Assembly (NCBI GenBank): GCA_964542765.1
Contig: CAZIVO010000076.1
Location: forward strand, 1-17,669
Reading direction: 5' to 3'
DNA: 17,669 bases
From: CAZIVO01 sp964542765
GTDB taxonomy: Bacteria; Planctomycetota; UBA1135; UBA2386
A program made the translations under genes and the position numbers. Positions 1 to 7,638 of the stretch are shown piece by piece (position 1 is the stretch's first letter; each line of letters opens with the position of its first letter). The notes under the pieces are model-generated. The model did no database searches, had not been told where the DNA came from, and was given only the letters and a program-made list of their open reading frames with translations.

Positions 1-91
1 CCTTCTTCTTGGTCACTTTACGTTTGGCGGCCTTCTTTTTGGTCGCCTTCCTTTTCGTTGCTTTTTTCTTGGTACGTTTTTTTGCAGCCAT
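1..91 (-). CDS. Lysine-rich histone H1-like basic protein, 5' end only
   Basis: Only the first 30 codons lie in the window; the gene runs off the left edge. The visible peptide begins MAAKKRTKKKATKRKATKKK and is made almost entirely of Lys, Arg, Ala and Thr in short KKAT-like repeats. This composition is typical of bacterial histone H1-like or AlgP-like tails that bind DNA or RNA without a folded domain. The start ATG (89-91 on the complement) has a good AAGGA Shine-Dalgarno about 8 bases upstream, which supports it over any other start. Whether the protein is wholly basic or has a folded domain further on cannot be seen. It could instead be the basic N-terminal extension of an enzyme or ribosomal protein. 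Confidence 0.7.
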   Translation of the reverse strand, partial: MAAKKRTKKKATKRKATKKKAAKRKVTKKK

Positions 92-609
92 GTTCTCTGT
101 CCTTATTGGTTTTCAGAGGCAAGCCCAAATGGACTTAACCGTGGCGCGGGTACAATGGTGCCGCACCAATCACCCGATAGATCGTCCGGTGCCGCGGACG
201 GATTCACCGAAATCTTGTCTGTGACAGGACATACCGCGATCGACCTTCGCCGCCTTATTTGCGAATTCCTTATTAACCACTGTCTTACCTGGGTTTATGT
301 CTCCACATTAGCGTGGGGGTTTCCGCTCAACTTCGAGCGACAAATTAGCGGTTTTTCTTCTTCTCCCCCCTGAAAAGCCCTGCGCGCGAAGGAATGAACC
401 CGATGTTCAAACAGCACCTTGCGGACGAGATCCGGCTTGAGGCATCAGTTCTTCCGTCACCGCCGTGCAGTAATCGGTCGCACGCAACTCCTCCCGGCGC
501 AGATCCAAACACCTGAAAAACTGCTCCGCTCAATGGAACTCTGCGCTTCGCAACCGCCCACTCGGTTCCAAGGAGCTGTTCCGATCATCAGCCCCAGGTC
601 AGGAGGCCA
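92..609. other. 518-base stretch without a convincing gene
   Basis: This lies between the mglB-like stop and the start of the lysine-rich gene. Its left end must hold the promoter and 5' leader of the lysine-rich gene. Short open frames exist on both strands (plus 155-373 and 419-652; minus 345-533), but none has a good start with a Shine-Dalgarno or a recognisable motif. On the minus strand a stretch at about 407-529 stays open for about 40 codons with coding-like codon use but has no ATG and follows a TGA. It may be a gene remnant. A hairpin followed by a T run is listed separately. The size and hairpins would also fit a small RNA, but I recognise no known family. Confidence 0.5.
323..356 (+). 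terminator. Weak candidate intrinsic terminator
   Basis: CCGCT at 323-327 pairs with AGCGG at 347-351, followed directly by TTTTT (352-356). A competing inner hairpin CGCTC/GAGCG (324-328 with 335-339, 6-base loop) overlaps it. There is no recognised plus-strand gene upstream, so this would end an unannotated transcript or be chance. The short stem makes it doubtful. Confidence 0.2.
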
Positions 610-1131
610 TCAGAAGAGTCGGTCCAATGAAGCCTTGCCCAATTCGCCGTAGGCTGGATGCAAGGACGAATCATCCATCTCCTCGCTGCTCGCCGATGAG
701 CCTTCGAGAACCTTCGCCAGTTTCTTCACCGTCTCGCCAGCATAGAGCCGAACCATGCCAACCGTGGTGCTGTCATCGAACAAGATCGTCAGCAACGTGC
801 GGTCGCCCACCAGGGAAAGCTGAATATTTCCTCTCTCTCCTTGGTGGAATAGCGCCGAGAATTCCTGCTCTCCAAGCAGTCGAGCCATTTCCTTGGTCGC
901 CCCGAAGGACCCCGCGACAAGAGCCGAGATCGTGTCGATGTCAAAAGACTCGACTTCACCCTTCTTGGTGACCAAGTGGCCTTCCTTGTCGACCAAGAGG
1001 GCGCACTTTGAACCCGACAGCCGCAAGAAATCGACCAGAAGATGATCAATCTTTTGAATGTCTTCTTCGTAGAAGCTCAGCCGATCCTGCTTGAGTTTCT
1101 CGTCGATGCGAACACTGGTGTCATGATTCAT
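610..1131 (-). CDS. mglB: MglB-like roadblock/LC7 GTPase-activating protein
   Basis: A 173-residue protein with one roadblock/LC7 domain (about residues 22-142). The order of landmarks follows Myxococcus MglB as I recall it: YEEDIQKID near the start, LVDKEGHLV, a LGEQEFSALFHQGE segment, GDRTLL, and a Leu-Asp-X-Leu-Phe end. MglB works as a dimer that stimulates GTP hydrolysis by MglA and shapes its polar location. Its gene lies 17 bases after the mglA-like stop, so the two are surely co-transcribed, but in the order A then B, the reverse of the mglBA order in Myxococcus. I chose the ATG at 1131 because the family begins near here; the open frame extends upstream to 1266 with a Cys/Gly-rich peptide antisense to nothing meaningful and overlapping the mglA tail. 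The Shine-Dalgarno (GAGG, about 12 bases away) is weak, so translation may depend on coupling. Confidence 0.88.
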   Translation of the reverse strand: MNHDTSVRIDEKLKQDRLSFYEEDIQKIDHLLVDFLRLSGSKCALLVDKEGHLVTKKGEVESFDIDTISALVAGSFGATKEMARLLGEQEFSALFHQGERGNIQLSLVGDRTLLTILFDDSTTVGMVRLYAGETVKKLAKVLEGSSASSEEMDDSSLHPAYGELGKASLDRLF

Positions 1132-1148
1132 GGTTGTGGGATGCCTCG

Positions 1149-2591
1149 CTAAACCACGAAGAAAGCAACACCCGCCACCGCAGCGGCAACAAACAAGGTC
1201 GCCGCCACCGCAATTTCTACCCCGCCACCACGAGCCAACGGTTGAGCAGGCCCAAGTGGTCCGCATGGAGCCCGCATCATCCCTGGAGACATCGAGCTTG
1301 CTTGAGGTTGATGAGAAGAGGCCGCAGAAGCCACGGACACCGGCGAAATCGGAGGCATGGTCAGTGCAGTGGGAGCCGGATGCACCGGAGCAGCAGTTGT
1401 CGGCACGCCTGGAACCGGGTGCACCGGAGCAGCAGTTGCCGGCACGCCGGGGACCGGGTGCGCTGGAGCAGCAGTTGTCGGCACGCCTGGAACCGGGTGC
1501 ACCGGAGCAGCAGTTGCCGGCACGCCGGGGACCGGGTGCGCTGGAGCAGCAGTTGTCGGCACGCCTGGAACCGGGTGCACCGGAGCAGCAGTTGCCGGCA
1601 CGCCGGGGACCGGGTGCGCTGGAGCAGCAGTTGTCGGCACGCCTGGAACCGGGTGCACCGGAGCAACAGCTGCCGACACGTCTGGAACCGGATGCGCTGG
1701 AGCAACATCTGCCGGCACGTCTGGAACCGGATGCGCTGGAACAACATCTGCCGGCACGTCTGGAACCGGATGCGCTGGAGCAGCAGTTGCCGGCACGCCT
1801 GGGACCGGGTGCGCTGGAGCAGCAGTTGTCGGCACGTCTGGGACCAAATGCGCCGGAGCAGCAGTTGCCGCGACAGCCAATTGATCTGGTGGTAATGGCT
1901 GGTCGGATTGATGCAAATTCATCGGCGAAGCAGGTTGGGCCAACGTCTCCCCGTCATGTCCAGACAACTCCTCTGGAGCAGCTGGTGGTGGCTGCGAACG
2001 CCGACCATCAGTCCGATCGATGCTCTCGAGAACCATCCCCGCGAGCACCTTCAGAGTGGGGAAAACGCCTTCCCCCGTCATTGCTACCGCCTCGAACGTG
2101 GGCACTCCAAACTTGTTCATCTGTCTGTCGAGCTCTTCGACAGACAGAGCGCCCGGAAGATCGCGCTTGTTGTACTGAATGACATGGGGGAGATCGCGAA
2201 TGTCCTTGCCGTATTCGTGCAGATTGACGGCCAAGTTCTCGTAGCTCTCGAGATTCTCTTGCATCTTTTCGGCATCAGAGTCCGCCACAAAGATGACACC
2301 GTCGGCACCCTGCAACACGAGCTTCCTGGTCGAGTTGTAGTAAACCTGACCCGGCACCGTGTAGAGCTGGAACTTGGTCCGCATGCCCGCAACATTGCCA
2401 AGGTCGAGCGGCATGAAGTCGAAAAACAAAGTCCTGTCTCCATCTGTTGAGATGGATGTCAACTCGCCCTTGTTTTCCTCCGGAGCCTTCTCATGAACGA
2501 TCTCAAGATTGGTGGTCTTGCCACTCATCCCGGGACCGTAGTAGACAATCTTGCAGTTGACTTCCTTGAGTGCGAAGTTGATCTGAACCAT
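1149..2591 (-). CDS. mglA: MglA-like Ras-family GTPase with repeat linker and C-terminal membrane tail
   Basis: A 480-residue protein. Residues 1-195 are an MglA-type small GTPase: P-loop GPGMSGKT at 19-26, the Arg53 finger in DRTLFFDF, TVPGQ with Gln82 in place of the usual DxxG, and NKRD at 141-144. Positions match Myxococcus MglA one to one as I recall it. MglA is a GTP/GDP switch for cell polarity and motility, controlled by MglB. Unlike MglA (about 195 residues), this protein continues with a Pro-rich linker, thirteen 13-residue repeats (243-411), a further linker, and a hydrophobic end (about 458-480) with no charged residue after Glu459. That end resembles a tail anchor placing the G domain on the cytoplasmic face of a membrane. 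The ATG at 2591 has AGGAAG 4-5 bases upstream; the longer open frame to 2654 is not needed. The stop is a TAG. Confidence 0.92.
   Translation of the reverse strand: MVQINFALKEVNCKIVYYGPGMSGKTTNLEIVHEKAPEENKGELTSISTDGDRTLFFDFMPLDLGNVAGMRTKFQLYTVPGQVYYNSTRKLVLQGADGVIFVADSDAEKMQENLESYENLAVNLHEYGKDIRDLPHVIQYNKRDLPGALSVEELDRQMNKFGVPTFEAVAMTGEGVFPTLKVLAGMVLESIDRTDGRRSQPPPAAPEELSGHDGETLAQPASPMNLHQSDQPLPPDQLAVAATAAPAHLVPDVPTTAAPAHPVPGVPATAAPAHPVPDVPADVVPAHPVPDVPADVAPAHPVPDVSAAVAPVHPVPGVPTTAAPAHPVPGVPATAAPVHPVPGVPTTAAPAHPVPGVPATAAPVHPVPGVPTTAAPAHPVPGVPATAAPVHPVPGVPTTAAPVHPAPTALTMPPISPVSVASAASSHQPQASSMSPGMMRAPCGPLGPAQPLARGGGVEIAVAATLFVAAAVAGVAFFVV
1359..1865 (-). repeat. 39-bp tandem repeat array (13 units) inside the mglA-like gene
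   Basis: Thirteen consecutive 39-bp units encode 13-residue repeats of the form TAAPxHPVPGVPx. A higher-order 78-bp unit (two alternating 39-mers) occurs as three exact copies at 1402-1479, 1480-1557 and 1558-1635, with a diverged fourth starting at 1636. Units nearer the G domain (higher coordinates) are more diverged. The 39-bp period is a multiple of three, so gain or loss of units keeps the reading frame. The exact copies point to recent expansion by slippage or unequal recombination, so copy number probably varies between strains. Confidence 0.95.
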
Positions 2592-2704
2592 ACGACTTCC
2601 TGACGCTCCCGATGCTGCATCGAGGCCTTGCGGCTCGCTCGGCAGCGAAAACACATCTCCCTACTCGCCTCTTCGGTCGTCCCGGAGCGTTGCTTGAGAG
2701 GTTT

Positions 2705-3076
2705 CTAGGGTCGTGGCGACTCCATCTTCGTCAACTGCCGCAACCCCATGACCGATTCTCGGATCTCGCTGTCACAGTGGTCCGGGGAGACGAACTGATC
2801 GGTGATCACCACCAGGCAAACCTCGTCGAATGTCATCAAAATCACCTTGCCATGGGAGGAGTTCATGACGAAACGAGAAAACCCGCTCATCCCACCAACC
2901 TCGAGAGCCCGGCCAACCCTGGAAACCAGAAGAGAGGCGAGACCCGCCACCACATCTTCGCGCAGATCCGGCCCGAGGCTGCTCTCGACAGCAATCCCAT
3001 CCTTGGTCACCACCGAGCAGCCCTTGACACCGGGCGTTCCGCGAAGCTCGGCGAGAATATCCCGCATGGCTGTCAT
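2705..3076 (-). CDS. Roadblock/LC7 domain protein, stand-alone
   Basis: A 123-residue protein consisting almost only of a roadblock/LC7 fold. It begins MTAMRDILAELRGTPGVKG, has the typical strand-turn SVVTKDGIAVESSLG, a helix around residues 38-58 (DLREDVVAGLASLLV), then strands GKVILMTFDEVCLVVIT. Such proteins act as dimeric partners or regulators of Ras-like GTPases. Its ATG overlaps the stop of the upstream TPR-roadblock gene in ATGA (3073-3076), which is strong evidence for translational coupling. An internal ATG at 3067 is also possible. The mglA-like gene starts 113 bases downstream. It is distinct from the MglB-like protein and may pair with the roadblock domain of its upstream neighbour. 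The exact partner is inference. Confidence 0.85.
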   Translation of the reverse strand: MTAMRDILAELRGTPGVKGCSVVTKDGIAVESSLGPDLREDVVAGLASLLVSRVGRALEVGGMSGFSRFVMNSSHGKVILMTFDEVCLVVITDQFVSPDHCDSEIRESVMGLRQLTKMESPRP

Positions 3077-4185
3077 GGCATCGCCATTCCGGCCGTGTAA
3101 AGAGAAGCCGCGAGGAGGCCCTGGAGATCGTTCACGATGACGTCGGTTGCGTTATCTCGGCCACAGAGCACCGCGGCGATCACGTCGCCGTAGCGGCACA
3201 CGCAGATCTGGCCGAAATCACCCTCCAGCACCCCCTTGCTGAAGTCTCCCATATCCAGGCGCCGGGAAGTCCGCTGCGCGGAACTCGCCAAAACCCGAAC
3301 AACTTGAAGGAACGCGTCGCCGCCACCCTCGATGTCGCCTTTCACGAGCGCTTTCGACCCCTTGATATAAGCAACCTTGGTGACTCCTGGTGTTTCAAAG
3401 ATCCGCGATACCGTGCTGCGGATGATGCCCAAACTCTCTGCTCCGGCAAAACTCTCCAGCCTTGCCTCGGCCAGAAGGGAGCGCGTCAAACGACCGGCCT
3501 TCTCTACACCTTCAAGGAGGTCTTGGAGGTCCTCTTCCATGGCAGAGGGTTCCTCCTTGACCCTTTCGAACAAGACCTTCAGAGATCGGTCTACCAGGAG
3601 TTCATCACGGAGTTCGTCGAGATGCCTATCCAATGAGTCCGACGCCCCGATGCAGAAAAGCAGTTCGGCAAGTTTCTTTCGGGTTGCTGTGTCTCCGGGA
3701 GATGCAGATACCACCCTCTCCAAACACTCGATCGCTTTCCTGCCATCACACGCCTTGAGATCGCTACGGAAGCGCGACAGCAAAAGTTCGCCAAGAATGG
3801 CATCGGTGCCGGATTCCTCCGGGAAATGGGACGTGCATTCATAACAAATCCCCTCGGCGGCGCCGTCGTCTCCGACCTCTAGATGCAAGCGAGCCAGTTC
3901 CTGGTAGCGTCCCGCGTGAGGAGATCGGTTCAGCTTTCTGCGAAGGTTCTCGATGCGGCTTTTGAGTCTGTTCTTGATGGCAAACTTGCGCAATCGCTGA
4001 AGACCTTCTGAGTCGGGGAATAAACAGAGGCCGTCTTCGGCAACTTCCAGGGTCTTTTCAGGGTTTCCGGTATTGATGAAGACTTGCCCAAGATCGATGT
4101 AGGTCGAAGGACTCGGGTCCTTGATCGCCTTGGCCCGCAAGACCTTCAACTCTCTCCACATCTTGAATCTCTCCAGAACTTTCAT
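3073..4185 (-). CDS. TPR protein with C-terminal roadblock/LC7-like domain
   Basis: A 370-residue soluble protein with no signal peptide or membrane span. TPR-like helical pairs are seen at about 26-59 (STYIDLGQVFINTGNPEKTL), 91-124 (YQELARLHLEVGDDGAAEGI), 126-163 and 165-180. The last third (about 252-365) matches the roadblock pattern seen next door: VTKVAYIKGSKALVKGDIEG, a helix, then QICVCRYGDVIAAVLCG and a closing helix. TPRs bind proteins and roadblock domains dimerise with each other and with MglA-like GTPases, so this looks like an adaptor linking the membrane protein encoded upstream to the GTPase. The ATG at 4185 has GGAGAGG 7 bases upstream. It follows the large sensor gene by 63 bases and overlaps the next gene by 4 bases. 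The domain call for the C-terminus rests on pattern only. Confidence 0.8.
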   Translation of the reverse strand: MKVLERFKMWRELKVLRAKAIKDPSPSTYIDLGQVFINTGNPEKTLEVAEDGLCLFPDSEGLQRLRKFAIKNRLKSRIENLRRKLNRSPHAGRYQELARLHLEVGDDGAAEGICYECTSHFPEESGTDAILGELLLSRFRSDLKACDGRKAIECLERVVSASPGDTATRKKLAELLFCIGASDSLDRHLDELRDELLVDRSLKVLFERVKEEPSAMEEDLQDLLEGVEKAGRLTRSLLAEARLESFAGAESLGIIRSTVSRIFETPGVTKVAYIKGSKALVKGDIEGGGDAFLQVVRVLASSAQRTSRRLDMGDFSKGVLEGDFGQICVCRYGDVIAAVLCGRDNATDVIVNDLQGLLAASLYTAGMAMP

Positions 4186-4248
4186 GAGAGAACCTCTCCG
4201 ATGAATTTGCCTCGCCTATCAGCCTTCTGCGCAATGCTCATATCGCCT

Positions 4249-7200
4249 TTACCTGAACCTCAATGCTTCCCCGTCGGGCCCGGGCAAGTAAGCCGCAACA
4301 CCATCGGTGGTCAGCGGACCTCTGAATTTCTCACCCGTCGAGTATTCCCAAGCAATCTCGAGCGTCTGCCTGTGCAAAGCCAAGATCCGATCGCATCGCT
4401 TGCCACCACCGACTCCCCGCTCAACTACCAGCAACAAACTATTGCCGACGATCAGAGGCCCACGAGTCCGCTTTCCTGACAACTGACGGAAGCGAATCTC
4501 GTGACCGGTTTTCGCATCAAGCAAAACAAACCTGTCGTCCTCATCGACCGCGGCAACTGCATCCCCTACTCGGCACAGTTCGCCAGCCCTCGGCGATCGG
4601 CCAAGATCGTGGCGCCAAGCCACCCTGCCATCGCGTTCGTTCATCGCCATGAGATGCCCATCGCTGGTCCCGAACACCACCAGTGGTGCCGCCAAAATGA
4701 CCGATGTCGTTACCGCCGCAGATACACCATGGCGCTTGATGATCGCGCCATTGCTAGCATCCAAAACGATGACCTCAGCACTCTCGGTTCCCACCCGTAT
4801 ACGCCGCTCATGGAGCATCGGAGGCCCCGAAATCCGTCCGCCGAGCGACTGCCGCCATAACACTCGGCCATCGCTCATGCCGAGGCAGACAAGCTTGCCA
4901 TCCTCGTCCCCAAACATGACTCGGCCATCCTTACACACGGGATCCTGGACAGGCCGAGAAACGGGCCGCATCGAAAAGATCTGACGCGCTCCGGGTAAGC
5001 GATAGCCGTGGATACGGTCATCTGTCGTCCGGAAGAAGAACCCATCGCGGGACATCGCCGGATGACCTTCCATCTTCACCAAGTCATCCAGCTGAATGGT
5101 CCGAATGACTCGGTCATCTGCAATCTTTCCGACGATGACCTTGCTGCCAAGCCCGACAACTGCGTGGCCGTTGGCGACACTGATCGCCGATGCCAAGGAC
5201 TCACCAAATCGCATGGCGACTTGGGGTTTTATCGTCAAGACACAGTCGACTTCAGCAGACTTGCGTGCGACAACCGTGATCCTTCGCGCCTCGAACCCAT
5301 GCCTGCTCAAGGTGAAGGTCTCGGCAATGCGAGGGTGGCAGTAGACCAACGCCGGTGTCACGAGATTGCTCGAATCAATGGCCTCTCCGCTCTTTACAGG
5401 ATGACCATCCTTGAGAATTAGAGCTCCTGACGGCCGCGAATTGATCATGACCGGGAGTAACGCCTGCTTCGCCAAGCGCGTCATCTCGTAACGCTCCGTC
5501 AGAACAAGCAAGGCCTCGCGAGCCTCTCGCCACTGGCCACTCGCCAGATATTGGCGGCCTTTCTCTTCGATATCCTTCGCAGCCGAGATGTATTCCTTGA
5601 GTTCTCGGAGGTTCTTCTCCACCTGCTTGGAGGCCGCCCACTCCCGGTCCTCAGCTTGACCAGACTCCTCCACTCCTTCCCACACACGATTGAGCGCAGC
5701 CGATGCGGCATCAAGATCGTGCCCGCTGAAAGCTGCCAGGTATCTCTCCCAATCGAGACGGTAAGTCGTTCGCGCTCTGTTGATATTCGCTTCAGCTCTG
5801 AGGCGATTTTTCTCTTTCCCTGCTTCGTAATCCAAGCGCAAGTTATCGATTCTCGCGATCTCCTCCTCGGCACTCTTCGCGGCGAATGTCAGCGGGTAAT
5901 CCCGAGCAAACTCTTTGTAGACATTGATCGCCGCACTGTGCTGATGATCCGCTACCAGATCCTGAACGGAGATCTCCCGGAGCAACTGATCAGCGTGTCT
6001 GTCATACCCATACCAACCAGCCACTGCGGCGAGGATGACACCGGCAGACAGCACCATGATCATGAGCCTGTGTCGACGCGATCGGCGCTTCTGATCCACC
6101 TCGTAGATCCTGCGGATGCGCTCCGATACATCCTTACGCGAGCGATCAATCCTGAGAATCTTGTGGAGATACTTGACGGCCTCGATCGGTCGCCGATCAC
6201 GGGTGAGATCCTCGGCGATCGACTCGTACAACTCGATCACCCGCCTTGTATCACCCGCCTTGCTATGAACATTGGCCAAGCTCTTCTTGAGCTCCAGATC
6301 GGCCGGGTTGTCCAGGAGAAGTCTCTCAAGAATCTCCCGCACCCTCGAGGTGTCACCAACCTCGAGATAAAGATCGACAAGGGTCCGACCCTCGGCGACA
6401 GGGTCCAGCCCAACCGGCCGGTGATCCGCATGCCCGACCGTGAGTTCAACCAACCGTTCCCGCGCATCGAGGTCTGTCGGGATCAACTCGATCGCTTGGA
6501 CAAGCTTCTCGATTGCGGCGTCCAGATCTTGGCCAGCGACATGAAATTCCGACATCTTTTTGAGATGGTCAGCAGAAAGTCCGTACTCCTCGGCTTGCTC
6601 GTAGATTTCAGAAAGTCGACTGTGGACATGAGGTATCCCGACGCCCAGAACCACAGCCTTCTCGAAGAGATTGGTGGCGTCTCTCAATCGATGTTCAGAG
6701 GCCGCCTCTTCTGCCAGGGGAACAATGTCCTGCAGCGAGATACTTTTGATCAGGCCCTCGTCAAGAAGGCTGGCAAGAGCCTTGTAGGTATTGAAAGATG
6801 AAAGACCCGCTACCTCGACCATTCGAGCAACCGTGCGCTTGCCATCGACAAAATCTAGAACCGACATCGCGGTATCATCCACGCCCAGAGCATTCCCATC
6901 CTTGAGCGATGGCTGGTAGATCTCCTGTGCGCTGAACACTCGCTCCCGGATATAGGACCACTCATCGATACGCCGGGCGGCCTCCATGATCAGGCTGTCT
7001 GTAGCGAAGAACATTCGATCGCTCACCGATCCCTCACGTCCCTCGAGTGTGCTAGCCCCTTCAAAAAACTGGAACTGAGCAGCATCCCAGAAAAAGAGGT
7101 CGTAGATCTCCTCTTCCATCTCAGACCGATAACCCGCCTCCAGCTGGTCCTCGGTGAAGCATGCGCCTGCCAGGAGCGCATCGGCGACCGAAGCTCCCGT

Positions 7201-7449
7201 CGACGATGCATGGTGACGAGCCTGCTGCTCGATGGACGGCGCCAACATCCCGGTCCTCACCATCCGCGCCAGAACGCGATCCAGGAGAGTGTGCTCGTTG
7301 TAGTAAAGAGTGACGCCACGCGAATCGAAGTAGAGGGCTTTCCGGTCATCGGCAGCCTCGACCACGAGAAGCCCGGCCTTCTGGCTCAACGCCAGCATCT
7401 GGAAGATCTGTGCCAGATCAACGCTTGCCAGATCTCCTTGAAGAGCCAT
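4249..7449 (-). CDS. Large membrane protein: DUF4388-like, TPRs, PEGA-like domain and beta-propeller
   Basis: A 1066-residue protein. The N-terminus (MALQGDLASVDLAQIFQMLA) is typical of DUF4388/PATAN-type domains (about 1-150). Then come a winged-helix-like segment (about 190-240, around SVLDFVDGKRTVARMV), TPRs (about 245-450), a basic patch KRRSRRHR, one membrane span (about 461-480), a charged helical region (485-660), a PEGA-like beta domain (about 666-745) and a PQQ-type beta-propeller to the end, with blades such as DGRVLWRQSLGG and DGRVAWRHDLGR. The basic patch before the span predicts the N-terminus in the cytoplasm and the propeller outside. This looks like a sensor or scaffold, and as first gene of the GTPase operon it probably provides the input. 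The ligand is unknown. The ATG at 7449 is preferred over GTG 7464 because GGAAGGAA lies 3 bases upstream of it and the family starts there. Confidence 0.88.
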   Translation of the reverse strand: MALQGDLASVDLAQIFQMLALSQKAGLLVVEAADDRKALYFDSRGVTLYYNEHTLLDRVLARMVRTGMLAPSIEQQARHHASSTGASVADALLAGACFTEDQLEAGYRSEMEEEIYDLFFWDAAQFQFFEGASTLEGREGSVSDRMFFATDSLIMEAARRIDEWSYIRERVFSAQEIYQPSLKDGNALGVDDTAMSVLDFVDGKRTVARMVEVAGLSSFNTYKALASLLDEGLIKSISLQDIVPLAEEAASEHRLRDATNLFEKAVVLGVGIPHVHSRLSEIYEQAEEYGLSADHLKKMSEFHVAGQDLDAAIEKLVQAIELIPTDLDARERLVELTVGHADHRPVGLDPVAEGRTLVDLYLEVGDTSRVREILERLLLDNPADLELKKSLANVHSKAGDTRRVIELYESIAEDLTRDRRPIEAVKYLHKILRIDRSRKDVSERIRRIYEVDQKRRSRRHRLMIMVLSAGVILAAVAGWYGYDRHADQLLREISVQDLVADHQHSAAINVYKEFARDYPLTFAAKSAEEEIARIDNLRLDYEAGKEKNRLRAEANINRARTTYRLDWERYLAAFSGHDLDAASAALNRVWEGVEESGQAEDREWAASKQVEKNLRELKEYISAAKDIEEKGRQYLASGQWREAREALLVLTERYEMTRLAKQALLPVMINSRPSGALILKDGHPVKSGEAIDSSNLVTPALVYCHPRIAETFTLSRHGFEARRITVVARKSAEVDCVLTIKPQVAMRFGESLASAISVANGHAVVGLGSKVIVGKIADDRVIRTIQLDDLVKMEGHPAMSRDGFFFRTTDDRIHGYRLPGARQIFSMRPVSRPVQDPVCKDGRVMFGDEDGKLVCLGMSDGRVLWRQSLGGRISGPPMLHERRIRVGTESAEVIVLDASNGAIIKRHGVSAAVTTSVILAAPLVVFGTSDGHLMAMNERDGRVAWRHDLGRSPRAGELCRVGDAVAAVDEDDRFVLLDAKTGHEIRFRQLSGKRTRGPLIVGNSLLLVVERGVGGGKRCDRILALHRQTLEIAWEYSTGEKFRGPLTTDGVAAYLPGPDGEALRFR

Positions 7450-7638
7450 AAGTTCCTTCCGCACAGCTTGCTACTGGGGCGCCATGTGGGCCACGAAGAC
7501 CCCCTCAGTGGTGGCCAACGCTTCACGGCACCCGAATCATCCCCCCCTTTCGTATCGGCAGTCAGATGACCGATTTTGAGAGCTTGCGAGACCTTGGTGC
7601 CGGTCCTACCCTTTGACCGTTCCGGCAATCGGTCCCCC
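7450..7638. promoter_or_regulatory. Divergent intergenic region between the GTPase operon and the TPR gene
   Basis: These 189 bases separate divergent genes and so must hold at least the promoter of the five-gene minus operon. I see no clear -35/-10 pair. An inverted repeat GGCCAC...GTGGCC with a 16-base loop occurs near 7488-7515, and a C-run (CCCCCC) near 7540. An ATG at 7566 opens a 16-codon plus-strand frame ending at 7616 without a good ribosome site; it is not called as a gene. Confidence 0.4.
7453..7460 (-). promoter_or_regulatory. Ribosome binding site deciding the start of the large sensor gene
   Basis: On the complement GGAAGGAA sits 3 bases before the ATG at 7449. It lies inside the alternative GTG-started frame (7464), so the ATG is the likely start. 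Confidence 0.75.

Noticed and set aside
1132..1266. N-terminal extension of the mglB-like gene
   Set aside because: It would overlap the mglA-like gene, is Cys/Gly-rich and is not like the family; ATG 1131 fits.
1359..1865. Tandem units resembling a CRISPR array
   Set aside because: Units abut with no unique spacers, the period is a multiple of three and the array lies inside a coding frame.
1130..2182. Long plus-strand open frames (350 and 253 codons) and an open frame at 1357-1884 across the repeat array
   Set aside because: A 39-bp repeat without stops leaves every phase open. The minus frame alone continues from a true GTPase domain and ends in a hydrophobic tail.
5551..6801. 416-codon plus-strand open frame
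   Set aside because: It is antisense to the TPR region of the sensor gene and has no recognisable motif; it is a GC-driven shadow.
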